Shown piece by piece: positions 54,268-63,891 of a stretch of DNA of 64,000 nt. The DNA comes from Roseovarius bejariae (GTDB taxonomy: Bacteria > Pseudomonadota > Alphaproteobacteria > Rhodobacterales > Rhodobacteraceae), in assembly GCF_009669325.1 (NCBI RefSeq), contig NZ_SZWE01000001.1, positions 248,402 to 312,401 on the forward strand, written 5' to 3'. Each line of letters opens with the position of its first letter. Position 1 is the stretch's first letter. A model generated the notes under the pieces. The model had not been told where the DNA came from, did not search any database, and saw nothing but the letters and a program-made list of their open reading frames with translations. Position numbers and translations under genes: made by a program.

Positions 54268-55971
54268 TTAGCGCTTCTCGCTCGCCAGACCCTTCCAGAT
54301 GGCATAGCACATCACCAGCAGAACCAGCGTGAAGGGCAATCCGGTGGAAATCACCGCCGATTGCAGCGACGCAAGGCCACCGCCGATCAACAGCACGATC
54401 GCGACCGCCCCCTCGAAGACACACCAGAACACACGCTGCGAAACCGGCGCATCCACCTTGCCGCCTGCTGTGATCGTGTCGATCACCAGCGACCCGGAGT
54501 CCGAGGAGGTCACGAAGAAGACCACCACGAGGATGATACCGATCACCGAGGTGATGGTTGCCAGCGGCAATTGCTCCAGCATGTAGAACAGCTTGAGTTC
54601 CAGCGCTGCGTTCTTGGCCCCTTCGTAGCCGTCAGCGACAACCTGGTTGAGGGCCGTGCCGCCAAAGACGGTCATCCAAAGGACACAGACGAGGGTCGGA
54701 ATCAGCAGCACGCAGATGATGAACTCGCGCACGGTGCGGCCACGGCTCACACGGGCGATGAACATGCCGACGAAGGGTGACCAGCTGATCCACCACGCCC
54801 AGTAAAACGAGGTCCAGCCCTGGCTGAAGTTCACGTCTTCACGGCCGAACGGGTTCGACAAGGCAAACAGGTTCTGCAGGTAGGCCCAGATGCTGTCGAA
54901 GAACAGCGTGATCAGGAAGATCGGACCACCCACGAGGAACACGAAGACAAGCAGCAGCGCCGCAAGGCCCATGTTGATCTCGGACAGAACCTTCACACCA
55001 CCGTCAAGGCCACGAACCACCGACACCAGCGCAACCGCGGTGATACCGGAAATCAGGATGACCAGCAGCAGCGGGTTGTTCGCGACACCGCTTTCCTCGC
55101 TATTGCCATAGGTGATGCCCATGAAGGCACGCGTACCTTCCGCCGCATCGCCCGACCCGAAGAGGAACGTCAGGCCCGAAGCGGTCTGTTCCGCGCCGAA
55201 GCCCAGCGAGGTCGCCAGACCGAAAAGCGTGGCGAAAACCGCCAGCGTGTCGATGATGTGGCCGGTCCAGCCCCAGACACGTTCACCGAACAACGGGTAG
55301 AACGCCGACCGCAGGGTAAGCGGCAAGCCCTTGTTGTAGCTGAACAGCGCCAGTGCCAGCGCGACGACCGCGTAGATCGCCCAGGGGTGCAGCCCCCAGT
55401 GGAAGATCGTCGCCGCCATGCCAAGGCGTTGTGCCGCGGCCTCGTCGCCCCCGGCTGCGCCCAGCGGGGCCCAGTCGGTCCGTGCGCCGCCCTCCATGGC
55501 GGTGCCACCAAGCGAGCTCGAGAAGTGGCTCATCGGCTCGGACACCCCGAAGAACAGCAGGCCGATGCCCATACCGGCGGCAAACAGCATCGCGAACCAG
55601 CCGATATAGCCATAGTCCGGCGTGGCATTCGCACCGCCCAGCCGAACGCTGCCATATGGCGTCACGATCAGCAGAAGGCAGAAAACGACGAAAATGTTCG
55701 CGGCGCCAAGGAAGAACCAGTCAAAGCCCTTCGTCACCGCCGAAAACAGCCAGCTGAAAACGCTGCTTGCCTGTTCGGGAAGCGCCAGCGAGTAGAACAC
55801 GAAGACGACAACCGCCAGCCCCGAGATGAAGAAAACCGGGTTGTGAATGTCCAGTCCGAACGGCCCGATCTTCGCTTCGATATTATCCTGACCGATCTCG
55901 TAATCGGTCTCAATGATATCCGCATGCCCCTCTGGGGCAGGAATACCCTGATTTGTTGTTTCATCGGCCAT
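54268..55971 (-). CDS. BCCT-family betaine/choline/carnitine transporter
   Basis: A 567-residue membrane transporter with 12 helices. It has the family glycine motif MGIGLLFFGVSEPMSH, the TM8 tryptophan-rich segment (GWTSFYWAWWISWSPFVGMFIARVSRGRTVREF) and SSDSGSLVIDT. The hydrophilic N-terminus (about 45 residues) is acidic, and the C-terminus is short. MGIG glycines suggest sodium-coupled uptake of betaine-type compounds, and DMSP is possible in a marine host. The start follows AGGGGGG. It has its own terminator downstream and a 354-base gap upstream shared with divergent lysC. Confidence 0.93.
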   Translation of the reverse strand: MADETTNQGIPAPEGHADIIETDYEIGQDNIEAKIGPFGLDIHNPVFFISGLAVVVFVFYSLALPEQASSVFSWLFSAVTKGFDWFFLGAANIFVVFCLLLIVTPYGSVRLGGANATPDYGYIGWFAMLFAAGMGIGLLFFGVSEPMSHFSSSLGGTAMEGGARTDWAPLGAAGGDEAAAQRLGMAATIFHWGLHPWAIYAVVALALALFSYNKGLPLTLRSAFYPLFGERVWGWTGHIIDTLAVFATLFGLATSLGFGAEQTASGLTFLFGSGDAAEGTRAFMGITYGNSEESGVANNPLLLVILISGITAVALVSVVRGLDGGVKVLSEINMGLAALLLVFVFLVGGPIFLITLFFDSIWAYLQNLFALSNPFGREDVNFSQGWTSFYWAWWISWSPFVGMFIARVSRGRTVREFIICVLLIPTLVCVLWMTVFGGTALNQVVADGYEGAKNAALELKLFYMLEQLPLATITSVIGIILVVVFFVTSSDSGSLVIDTITAGGKVDAPVSQRVFWCVFEGAVAIVLLIGGGLASLQSAVISTGLPFTLVLLVMCYAIWKGLASEKR

Positions 55972-56325
55972 GAAGGCCCCCCTTTATGATTTTTGCCGAT
56001 CCGCCGCTTGCGTCGCGCCAGCCCCTGTTCGTCGACTGGTCTGCCGGACGCTTGGCCTCTATCGGCGGCTCCCTTGTTACGCGAACGGCACCGCGGATGA
56101 GTCCGTTCCTCTTGTGGTGTAAGAGAAGGCACAGCCCTGTCCGCTCTCCGTCAAACGAGCGTAACAACCCTTCGGCAGACAGATCAAGCGGTTGCGTCAC
56201 TTTCCAGACGGAAAGCGACCCAAACTCGGGTTCGGAATCATCGCCACAGGCCTGCGGCACCTCGCCTATTGCCCTTCCGCCCACAGCCGCGTAAACGGCG
56301 CGCAGACTGCTGTAAGGACGCCCCA
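55972..56325. other. Divergent intergenic region between BCCT transporter and lysC
   Basis: 354 bases without a convincing gene; the open frames here have no ribosome-binding site or family likeness. It must carry the promoters of both divergent genes. No riboswitch or clear operator was recognised. Confidence 0.5.
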
Positions 56326-57564
56326 ATGCCCGTTCTCGTGATGAAATTCGGCGGCACCTCCGTCGCCACGCTTGACCGAATCCGCCGCGCCGCCAAGCGC
56401 GTGGGCGTCGAAGTGGCCAAGGGCTATGACGTCATCGTCATCGTTTCGGCCATGTCGGGCGAAACCAACAAGCTGGTGGGCTTCGTCAATGAAACCTCGC
56501 CACTCTATGACGCGCGGGAATACGATGCCGTGGTCTCCTCGGGCGAAAACGTCACCGCCGGTCTGATGGCGCTCACCTTGCAGGAAATGAACGTCCCGGC
56601 CCGTAGCTGGCAAGGCTGGCAGGTGCCGCTCAAGACCACCTCGGCCCACTCCGCCGCCCGGATCGAGGAGATTCCCACCGACAACATCAACGCGCGTTTC
56701 GCCGACGGCATGCGCGTGGCCGTGGTCGCCGGTTTCCAGGGAATCAGCCCCGAAGGCCGCATCACCACCCTTGGCCGGGGCGGCTCGGATACCACCGCCG
56801 TGGCCTTCGCCGCCGCCTTCGACGCCGAACGCTGCGACATCTACACCGATGTGGACGGGGTCTATACCACCGACCCCCGCATCGCCGACAAGGCCCGCAA
56901 ACTCGACCGGATCGCCTTCGAGGAAATGCTCGAACTGGCCTCGCTTGGGGCAAAAGTGCTGCAAACCCGCTCGGTCGAACTGGCCATGCGCTATAACGTC
57001 AAGCTGCGCGTCCTGAGCAGCTTCGAAGAACAATCAGACGACGCAGGAACCCTGGTCTGCGCCGAGGAGGAAATCGTGGAATCAAATGTTGTAAGCGGCA
57101 TCGCCTATTCCCGCGACGAGGCGAAAATGACCCTGATCTCGGTCGCCGACCGCCCCGGCATCGCCGCCGCCATCTTCGGGCCGCTCTCGGATGCCGGCGT
57201 CAACGTCGACATGATCGTTCAGAACATCTCGGAGGAAGGCCGCACCGACATGACCTTCTCCTGCCCCACGGATCAGGTAAAGCGCGCCGAAAAGGCCCTT
57301 GCCGAAGCCAAGGATCGCGGCGACATCAATTATCACGACCTCGTGGCCGACACCAATGTCGCCAAGGTCTCTGCCGTCGGCATCGGGATGCGCAGCCAGT
57401 CGGGCGTCGCCGCCAAGATGTTCAAAACGCTGTCCGATGAAGGTGTGAACATCAAGGTCATTGCAACCTCCGAGATAAAAATTTCCGTGCTGATCGACCG
57501 GAAATACATGGAACTCGCCGTGCAATCCCTGCATGATGCCTTCGAATTGGACAAAGTGACCTGA
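56326..57564 (+). CDS. lysC: Aspartate kinase
   Basis: A 412-residue enzyme. It opens with the kinase motif MKFGGTSVATLDRI and has GRGGSDTTAVAFAAA and DIYTDVDGVYTTDPRI in the catalytic half. Two ACT domains follow (MTLISVADRPGIAAAIFGPLSDAGVNVDMI and VSAVGIGMRSQSGVAAKMFKTLSDEGVNIKVI), which bind feedback inhibitors. It phosphorylates aspartate as the first step towards lysine, threonine and methionine. The start at 56326 follows AAGGA and gives the family N-terminus exactly; the longer frame from 56269 is leader. ptsP follows by 69 bases. Confidence 0.95.
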   Translation: MPVLVMKFGGTSVATLDRIRRAAKRVGVEVAKGYDVIVIVSAMSGETNKLVGFVNETSPLYDAREYDAVVSSGENVTAGLMALTLQEMNVPARSWQGWQVPLKTTSAHSAARIEEIPTDNINARFADGMRVAVVAGFQGISPEGRITTLGRGGSDTTAVAFAAAFDAERCDIYTDVDGVYTTDPRIADKARKLDRIAFEEMLELASLGAKVLQTRSVELAMRYNVKLRVLSSFEEQSDDAGTLVCAEEEIVESNVVSGIAYSRDEAKMTLISVADRPGIAAAIFGPLSDAGVNVDMIVQNISEEGRTDMTFSCPTDQVKRAEKALAEAKDRGDINYHDLVADTNVAKVSAVGIGMRSQSGVAAKMFKTLSDEGVNIKVIATSEIKISVLIDRKYMELAVQSLHDAFELDKVT

Positions 57565-57633
57565 ACCCGTCACCCTGTAACGCGAACGGGTAAGGGCCAA
57601 AACAAACGAGGGCCAGTCGCGGCGCGGGCATAG

Positions 57634-59877
57634 ATGACGCAAGAGCACCAAACAGACAGCCGCCAAATGCTGGGCCGACTGCGCAGCGTCATGGCCGAAG
57701 ACGCCGCCGGTCAACAACGGCTTGACCGGATTACAACCCTCATCGCCGAAGAAATGAAGACCGAGGTCTGCTCGATCTACCTTTTCCGCGACGAAGACAC
57801 GCTCGAACTCTGCGCCACCGAAGGCCTCAACCCCGAGGCCGTACACGAAACCCGGATGCGACTTGGCGAGGGCCTCGTGGGGCGCGTCGCCCGCACCGGC
57901 AAGCTCGTCAATACCGATGACGCCCCCGGCACACGCGGCTTCCGCTACATGCCCGAAACCGGCGAAGAGGCCTATAGCGCCTTTCTCGGCGTCCCCATCC
58001 AGCGGCTTGGCGAGATGCTGGGCGTGATCGTCGTACAGTCCAAGGATGCGCGCAGCTTCTCCGAGGAAGAGGTTTACGCCATCGAGGTCGTCGCCATGGT
58101 CATCGCCGAGATGGCCGAACTGGGCGCTTTCGTGGGCGAAGGCGCGGCCATGTCCGCCCGCCACCAACAACCCGTCCTGTTTCGCGGCACCTCGGCACAG
58201 GAAGGCAACGCACAGGGCCATGTCTGGCTGCACGAACCGCGCGTCGTGGTCACCAACCCCATCGCCGAAGACCCCCACCGCGAGCTTGAGCGCCTCGAAA
58301 GCGCCGTCGATGAACTGCGGGTCGGCGTTGACCGGATGTTATCCACCGCCAAATCCGGCGATAAGGAGCAACTCCAGGTACTCGAAGCCTACCGGATGTT
58401 CGCCAACTCCAAGGGCTGGATGCGCCGCATGGAGGAAGACATCAGTCGCGGCCTGTCCGCCGAGGCTGCCGTGGAAAAGGAACAATCCACCGCCCGCGCC
58501 CGTATGGGGCAAGTCACGGATGTCTACCTGCGCGACCGCCTGCATGACCTCGACGACCTGTCCAACCGGCTACTGCGAATCCTGACCGGGCAAGGCAATG
58601 AAACCGGCGCCGAAATGCCCGCCGACCCGATCCTGATCGCGCGCAACATAGGCCCGGCCGAACTTCTCGATTACGGTCGCAGGCTCAAAGGGATCATTCT
58701 TGAGGAAGGCTCTGTCGGCTCCCATGCGGCCATCGTGGCGCGGGCGCTCGCCATTCCCCTTGTGATCCACGCCAGCCGCATCACCACCGAGGCGCTCAAC
58801 GGCGACCCCGTGCTGGTCGATGGCGAACAAGGCATCGTTCATCTGCGGCCCGATGAATCGGTGATCGCGGCGTTCCGTGACAAGATGGCGATGCAGGCCA
58901 AGGCGCAGGAACGCTATGCCTCGATCCGCAACAAACCCGCCGAAACGCTCTGCGGCCACCACATCGGGTTGCACATGAATGCGGGGCTCATGGCCGACCT
59001 GCCCAGCCTCGAAAGCTCGGGCGCCGAAGGCGTCGGGCTGTTTCGTACGGAATTGCAGTTCCTGATTCGCAACCACATGCCCAAGCGCGCCGAATTGAGC
59101 GAGCTTTATTCACGCGTCATGGACGCCGCCATGGGCAAGCGTGTGGTGTTTCGCACGCTCGACATCGGGTCCGACAAGGTCCTGCCCTACATGAAAGCCG
59201 TGGATGAGCCCAACCCGGCGCTTGGCTGGCGCGCGGTAAGGATCGGGCTTGATAAACCCGGGGTCATGCGGATGCAGCTTCAGGCGCTCGTGCGCGCCGC
59301 TGCCGGACGCCCATTGTCGGTCATGTTCCCCTTCATCGCGCAGCGCGAAGAATATTTCGCTGCCCGCGACGAGATGGACAAGGCGCTTGAACGCGAACGT
59401 ATTCTTGGCCACCCCCTGCCCGAAAGCCTTGAGGTGGGGGCGATGCTCGAAACCCCCTCGCTCGCCTATGCCTCGGACAGTTTCTACGAGGCCGTGGATT
59501 TCCTTTCCATCGGCGGCAACGACCTCAAGCAGTTCTTCTTTGCCGCCGACCGTGAAAACGAACTTGTGCGCAAGCGCTACGATACCCTCAATGTGTCGTT
59601 CCTTGGCTTCATTGAACATATCGTTGACCGCTGTGCGGCCACCAACACCCCGCTCAGCTTTTGTGGCGAGGATGCGGGCCGCCCTGTCGAAGCCGCCTGT
59701 TTCGCCGCCATCGGGTTGAACAGCCTCTCGATGCGCCCGGCCTCCATCGGCCCGGTCAAATCCATCCTGCGCCGGACCAACCTGATCGAGTTGCGCAACG
59801 TGATTGACAAGGCCCGCGACGAGGGCGCGCAATCGGTGCGCCCCGCGGTGATGGACTACCTGCGCGGCAAGCTCTGA
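57634..59877 (+). CDS. ptsP: Phosphoenolpyruvate-protein phosphotransferase of the nitrogen PTS (EI-Ntr)
   Basis: A 747-residue protein. An N-terminal GAF domain (residues about 20-165, LIAEEMKTEVCSIYLF...GLVGRVARTG) precedes the HPr-binding and phospho-histidine region with His364 (GSVGSHAAIVARALAIPLV). A PEP-binding barrel follows (GVGLFRTELQFL, ALGWRAVRIGL, MFPFIAQREE, FLSIGGNDLKQFFFAADR, FCGEDAGRP). It starts the regulatory phosphate chain EI-Ntr to NPr to EIIA-Ntr, and the GAF domain senses glutamine in relatives. lysC-ptsP order is common in Rhodobacterales. The ribosome-binding site is weak. CGTACG palindromes begin 10 bases after the stop. Confidence 0.94.
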   Translation: MTQEHQTDSRQMLGRLRSVMAEDAAGQQRLDRITTLIAEEMKTEVCSIYLFRDEDTLELCATEGLNPEAVHETRMRLGEGLVGRVARTGKLVNTDDAPGTRGFRYMPETGEEAYSAFLGVPIQRLGEMLGVIVVQSKDARSFSEEEVYAIEVVAMVIAEMAELGAFVGEGAAMSARHQQPVLFRGTSAQEGNAQGHVWLHEPRVVVTNPIAEDPHRELERLESAVDELRVGVDRMLSTAKSGDKEQLQVLEAYRMFANSKGWMRRMEEDISRGLSAEAAVEKEQSTARARMGQVTDVYLRDRLHDLDDLSNRLLRILTGQGNETGAEMPADPILIARNIGPAELLDYGRRLKGIILEEGSVGSHAAIVARALAIPLVIHASRITTEALNGDPVLVDGEQGIVHLRPDESVIAAFRDKMAMQAKAQERYASIRNKPAETLCGHHIGLHMNAGLMADLPSLESSGAEGVGLFRTELQFLIRNHMPKRAELSELYSRVMDAAMGKRVVFRTLDIGSDKVLPYMKAVDEPNPALGWRAVRIGLDKPGVMRMQLQALVRAAAGRPLSVMFPFIAQREEYFAARDEMDKALERERILGHPLPESLEVGAMLETPSLAYASDSFYEAVDFLSIGGNDLKQFFFAADRENELVRKRYDTLNVSFLGFIEHIVDRCAATNTPLSFCGEDAGRPVEAACFAAIGLNSLSMRPASIGPVKSILRRTNLIELRNVIDKARDEGAQSVRPAVMDYLRGKL

Positions 59878-59886
59878 TCCGGGGGG

Positions 59887-59972
59887 TTTCGTACGACTCG
59901 TACGAAAGTGTCAGGCACAGTTGTGATTTTCGTACGAAAATCGGGGGGTAAGCGTACGACTCGTACGAAAAT
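59887..59972. repeat. CGTACG palindrome cluster, site 2
   Basis: Five CGTACG cores occur in 86 bases. CGTACGACTCGTACGAAA occurs twice (59890-59907 and 59953-59970), with an 18-base perfect palindrome GATTTTCGTACGAAAATC (59925-59942) between. It lies between ptsP and ssrA. The same core and AAA flank occur at 19283-19314. Confidence 0.75.
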
Positions 59973-60021
59973 TTTGCCGCCGCCGCCCCTTTCCAAAAGC
60001 CCCTGACTTGCCTATATCTTG

Positions 60022-60345
60022 CGTGTTCCTTCGGGAACTATGGACATAAACGCGCTCGTAATAAGCGGATCGGACCCGGGGGCGGTACCCGGCGGCTCCA
60101 CCAAAAAACCTTTCGTTGGAGGTGGTTAGGGGGCCGAAACAGGATCGACGAACGTCTAAAGGGGTTAGCTTTGTCCCGGTGAGATACCACCGTTATCGGT
60201 TCGCTAAAGCATAATTGCCAACGACAATCGTGCTCCGGTCGCCGTTGCTGCGTAAGCAGTAACAAGACCGAAATCTAAGCCCAGCCCTCTAGCAAGGTCT
60301 GGCGGGGTTCGCAGGCACCTGGCAACAGAAGCCTGCACTTCTCAC
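60022..60345 (+). ncRNA. ssrA: tmRNA, permuted two-piece alphaproteobacterial type
   Basis: The acceptor piece comes first and ends in ...CGGCGGCTCCACCA at 60103. After a short spacer the coding piece begins at 60130 with GGGGCCGAAACAGG. GGGGCCG pairs with CGGCTCC, including the G3-U pair that marks an alanine acceptor. The tag frame at 60217-60255 reads ANDNRAPVAVAA then TAA. The permuted order is the alphaproteobacterial type, in which the spacer is removed to give two RNAs. The 5' and 3' limits are estimated. The RNA rescues stalled ribosomes and tags the product for ClpXP; the adaptor gene sspB lies 1.4 kb downstream. Confidence 0.93.
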
Positions 60346-60425
60346 CCCAACACCCTGATATTGCTAACTTTTATGACGTCGCGCAAAAGCCTTGCGCGAA
60401 TCCTGAAGGGCGTTATCACCCTTTT

Positions 60426-61673
60426 ATGCAACCCTCTTACGGTGATCTTTTTCGGGTGTTCGGACGTATCGGCCTTCTGTCCTTCGGCGGCCCGGCCGCC
60501 CAGATCGCGCTTATGCATACCGAACTGGTCGACCGTCATAAGTGGTTGAAAGAACAACAGTTTCTCGGTGCATTATCCTTCTGCATGCTACTCCCCGGCC
60601 CCGAGGCCATGCAACTGGCCACCTACGCAGGTTGGCGCCTGCGCGGCACCCTCGGCGGCCTCATCGCGGGTGGTTTGTTCGTCGTACCCGGAGCACTGGT
60701 CATCCTCGGGCTTGCCATGGGCTATGCCGCCTATGGGCAAGTCCCTGTTATTCAATCGCTTTTCTTGGGGATCAAGGCCACCGTCGTGGTCATCGTGTTA
60801 CAAGCCCTGCTCTCGCTCTCACGTCGCGCGCTCAAGGGATGGGACAGTTGGGCACTTGCCGGTCTGGGGTTCGTGGCGATGTTTTTCTTTTCGGTGCCCT
60901 TTCCCGCCATCATCATCGCGGCAGCATTCTGGGGCTTCACCACACAACGTGCAGACCAGAATTCACCACATGAAGAACACCCTGTAATATATTATTTTAA
61001 AACCATTAAAACTATTATTCTCTGGCTGGTTATTTGGGCCACTCCCATCGTGACAGCCTGGGCCATGGGTGCCACGTTCCTGACCGAGATCGCACTGTTC
61101 TTTTCGAAACTCGCCGTCGTCACCTTCGGTGGTGCCTATGCCGTTTTGGCCTACATGACCCAAGCGGTCGTCGAAACCCACGGCTGGCTCACCACCCCCG
61201 AAATGATCGACGCTTTGGGCCTTGCCGAAACCACCCCCGGCCCGCTGATCCTTGTCACGCAGTTCGTCGGTCACCTTGCCGGCCATCATGAGGGCGGCGC
61301 GCCGCTCGCGCTGAGCGCCGGCGTAATGGCCCTTTGGGTCACCTTTACCCCTTGTTTCCTTTGGATTTTCGCAGGTGCGCCCTATGTCGAAACCCTGCTC
61401 GCGCGACCGCGCCTGAAGGAGGCCTTGGCTGCAATTTCCGCGGCTGTCGTGGGGGTCATCCTCAACCTGTCGGTCTGGTTTGCCCTGCATGTGGTGTTCC
61501 AAGAGGTCGCAACCGGACAGTTCGGCCCCAGTCCCAACTTATCTAGCTTTAGCCCAATGTCGGCCATTTTCATCGCCGTGGCCTCTGTCCTGCACTTATA
61601 CCTGCGCCTGTCGATGATCCGCACGCTGTGTCTCATGGTCGGACTTGTCGGAATGCTTCACTTCGTCATCTGA
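60426..61673 (+). CDS. chrA: Chromate transporter family protein
   Basis: A 415-residue membrane protein with the two-fold repeated ChrA plan. The first half has FGRIGLLSFGGPAAQIALMH and FLGALSFCMLLPGPEAMQLATYAGWRLRG. The second half has FFSKLAVVTFGGAYAVLAYM and ALGLAETTPGPLILVTQFVGHLAGHH. These two GGP/TPGP motif pairs are diagnostic of the family. It exports chromate, or another oxyanion, from the cytoplasm. The start at 60426 has no strong ribosome-binding site. It sits between ssrA and sspB with no evident link to either. Confidence 0.93.
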   Translation: MQPSYGDLFRVFGRIGLLSFGGPAAQIALMHTELVDRHKWLKEQQFLGALSFCMLLPGPEAMQLATYAGWRLRGTLGGLIAGGLFVVPGALVILGLAMGYAAYGQVPVIQSLFLGIKATVVVIVLQALLSLSRRALKGWDSWALAGLGFVAMFFFSVPFPAIIIAAAFWGFTTQRADQNSPHEEHPVIYYFKTIKTIILWLVIWATPIVTAWAMGATFLTEIALFFSKLAVVTFGGAYAVLAYMTQAVVETHGWLTTPEMIDALGLAETTPGPLILVTQFVGHLAGHHEGGAPLALSAGVMALWVTFTPCFLWIFAGAPYVETLLARPRLKEALAAISAAVVGVILNLSVWFALHVVFQEVATGQFGPSPNLSSFSPMSAIFIAVASVLHLYLRLSMIRTLCLMVGLVGMLHFVI

Positions 61674-61746
61674 GCAACTCCCTCCAGAGGTCTTTTGTTT
61701 TGGATCGAATCCCCTATGCTTGGAATCATGAACTATGGGGCGATGG

Positions 61747-62217
61747 ATGTCTGACACGATTGACTATGGAAAACTGATGCATCGGGCCATGCGCGGCCTG
61801 ATTCAGGATGTTCTGACCGATGTACGGGATAACGGCCTTCCGGGCGCGCATCACTTCTTTATCACCTTCGACACAACGCACCCCGACGTTCAGATCGCCG
61901 ACTGGCTGCATGATCGCTATCCCTCTGAAATGACTGTAGTAATGCAGCATTGGTTTGATGATCTGGAGGTCACCGATGAAGGGTTTTCTGTCACCCTGAA
62001 CTTCGGCGACGCGCCCGAGCATCTTTATGTCCCCTACGACTCGATCCAGACATTCGTGGACCCATCGGTGGAATTCGGCCTTCGCTTCGAGACACAAGAC
62101 GAAGACGAGCCGACCGATCCAACGGATGAGCAGCCTGACGACACCGACGAAGAGCCCGAGGGCGAGGACGACCATGGTGATGCCGAGGTTGTCAGCCTAG
62201 ACAGCTTCCGGAAATAG
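61747..62217 (+). CDS. sspB: ClpXP adaptor SspB (alphaproteobacterial type)
   Basis: A 156-residue protein. The folded N-terminal part (MSDTIDYGKLMHRAMRGLIQDVLTDV, HHFFITFDTTHPDVQIADWL, EMTVVMQHWFDDLEVTDEGFSVTLNF, EHLYVPYDSIQTFVDPSVEFGL) is typical of alpha SspB. An acidic flexible linker (about residues 115-145) and the C-terminal ClpX-binding tail (EVVSLDSFRK) follow. It tethers ssrA-tagged proteins to ClpXP. ATG 61747 is chosen because homologues begin MSxxIDYGxLM. The upstream Met at 61735 adds only MGRW. The tag made by the nearby ssrA gene is its expected ligand. Confidence 0.92.
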   Translation: MSDTIDYGKLMHRAMRGLIQDVLTDVRDNGLPGAHHFFITFDTTHPDVQIADWLHDRYPSEMTVVMQHWFDDLEVTDEGFSVTLNFGDAPEHLYVPYDSIQTFVDPSVEFGLRFETQDEDEPTDPTDEQPDDTDEEPEGEDDHGDAEVVSLDSFRK

Positions 62218-62311
62218 TGTGGCGTCCGACCACGGTATTCCACAGTATACATTATTGATCTTTCCGGTGCGTCAGGTATGACAAGCATAACCTAGATGCA
62301 GGAGAGCCATA

Positions 62312-63706
62312 ATGACCGCAACCCGCACCGAAACCGATAGCTTCGGCCCCCTGGACGTGCCCGCAGACAAATACTGGGGCGCACAAACACAACGCTCGCT
62401 GATGAATTTCCCAATTGGCTGGGAACAGCAGCCCGTCGCCATCGTGCGGGCGCTTGGCGTGATCAAGAAGGCTTGTGCGCAGGCCAACAAGGAGTCGGGT
62501 AGCCTTGATCCGAAACTGGCCGATGCCATCATTCAGGCCGCCGGTGAGGTCTTTGAGGGCAAGTTCGACGACAACTTCCCGCTCGTGGTCTGGCAGACGG
62601 GATCAGGTACACAGTCGAACATGAACTCCAACGAGGTCATCGCGAACCGTGCAATCGAGATTCTGGGCGGCGAAATCGGCTCCAAGGACCCGGTTCATCC
62701 CAACGATCATTGCAACATGGGGCAGTCTTCGAACGATACCTTCCCGACCGCGATGCATATCGCCACGGCGATGAGCGTGCATGATGTTCTGCTGCCCGGC
62801 CTGGAGAAACTGGCCGCGTCATTGGAAGCAAAATCCAGTGAATTCAAAGACATAATCAAGATCGGTCGGACCCATACCCAAGATGCGACCCCGCTGACAC
62901 TTGGTCAGGAATTCTCGGGTTACGCACATCAGGTCCGTCAGGGGATCGCCCGCGTGAAGGCCGCACTTCCGGCGATCTACGAATTGGCGCAGGGTGGGAC
63001 CGCCGTGGGCACGGGCCTGAATACGAAAAAGGGTTGGGGTGAGACTGTCGCGGCGAATATGGCCGAAATCACGGGTCTGCCCTTTGTGACCGCGCCGAAT
63101 AAATTCGAGGCCCTGGCGGCGCATGATGCCATGGTGTTCATGTCCGGTGCGATCGCGACCGTCGCGGGGAGTTGCTATAAAATTGCCAATGATATCAGGT
63201 TCTTGGGAAGCGGCCCTCGCTCGGGCCTTGGTGAGTTGATCCTGCCCGAGAACGAGCCGGGAAGCTCGATCATGCCGGGCAAGGTGAACCCGACGCAGGC
63301 CGAGGCGCTGACGCAGGTGGCGGCGCATGTGATGGGCAATGACGCGGCGATCAAGTTTGCCGGGTCGCAGGGGCATTTCGAATTGAATGTCTACAACCCC
63401 ATGATGTCCTATAACCTGTTGCAATCCATACAACTTTTGGGTGACGCGGCGGATAGTTTCACCGAGCGTATGCTCAATGGAATCAAGGCCAACGAAGAGC
63501 GGATCGAGAAACTGATGCGCGAAAGCCTGATGTTGGTCACGGCACTGGCCCCGACCATCGGCTATGACAACGCCACCAAGGTTGCCAAGACCGCCCACAA
63601 GAACGGAACGACACTTAAAGAAGAGGCTGTAAACCTCGGATTTGTCGACGAAAAAACCTTTGACGAGGTGGTGCGCCCCGAGCAGATGATCGGGCCGAAG
63701 GACTAA
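62312..63706 (+). CDS. fumC: Fumarate hydratase class II
   Basis: A 464-residue homotetrameric enzyme of the fumarase/aspartase superfamily. It shows [17 protein letters not shown], the B-site region [43 protein letters not shown] and the signature [15 protein letters not shown] with the catalytic serine at about residue 318. It interconverts fumarate and malate in the TCA cycle and needs no iron-sulfur cluster. The start follows AGGAGAG. Two small conserved genes follow so closely that the three probably form one transcript. Confidence 0.96.
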   Translation: MTATRTETDSFGPLDVPADKYWGAQTQRSLMNFPIGWEQQPVAIVRALGVIKKACAQANKESGSLDPKLADAIIQAAGEVFEGKFDDNFPLVVWQTGSGTQSNMNSNEVIANRAIEILGGEIGSKDPVHPNDHCNMGQSSNDTFPTAMHIATAMSVHDVLLPGLEKLAASLEAKSSEFKDIIKIGRTHTQDATPLTLGQEFSGYAHQVRQGIARVKAALPAIYELAQGGTAVGTGLNTKKGWGETVAANMAEITGLPFVTAPNKFEALAAHDAMVFMSGAIATVAGSCYKIANDIRFLGSGPRSGLGELILPENEPGSSIMPGKVNPTQAEALTQVAAHVMGNDAAIKFAGSQGHFELNVYNPMMSYNLLQSIQLLGDAADSFTERMLNGIKANEERIEKLMRESLMLVTALAPTIGYDNATKVAKTAHKNGTTLKEEAVNLGFVDEKTFDEVVRPEQMIGPKD

Positions 63707-63711
63707 GCGAA

Positions 63712-63891
63712 ATGTCGAAACCGGTGAACCTGAATCGGTTTCGCAAGAAAAAGGCCCGGGCGGAAAAGCGCGCCCGGGCCGATGAGAACGCGGTCAAACA
63801 TGGCCGGACAAAGGCTCAGAAAGAGCTTGAAAAGTCACGCAATGTCAAAGACTTAGCGAATTTTTCGAAACACAGGCGGGATGAGGAATGA
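63712..63891 (+). CDS. DUF4169 family small basic protein
   Basis: A 59-residue very basic protein (MSKPVNLNRFRKKKARAEKR, then KHGRTKAQKELEKSR and the end FSKHRRDEE) matching the DUF4169 family of alphaproteobacteria, of unknown function. The start at 63712 follows GAAGGA, which lies across the fumC stop. Its own stop overlaps the next start (ATGA). The order fumC-DUF4169-ribbon-helix-helix gene is conserved in Rhodobacterales as far as I know. Confidence 0.88.
   Translation: MSKPVNLNRFRKKKARAEKRARADENAVKHGRTKAQKELEKSRNVKDLANFSKHRRDEE

Noticed and set aside
52911..54332. A 473-codon plus-strand frame opposite the class V aminotransferase
   Set aside because: Antisense shadow of a recognised PLP enzyme; same codon-bias effect.
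59887..59972. Terminator of ptsP formed by the CGTACG palindromes
   Set aside because: The palindromes are AT-flanked without a GC stem plus T-run, and the same motif occurs where no gene ends.
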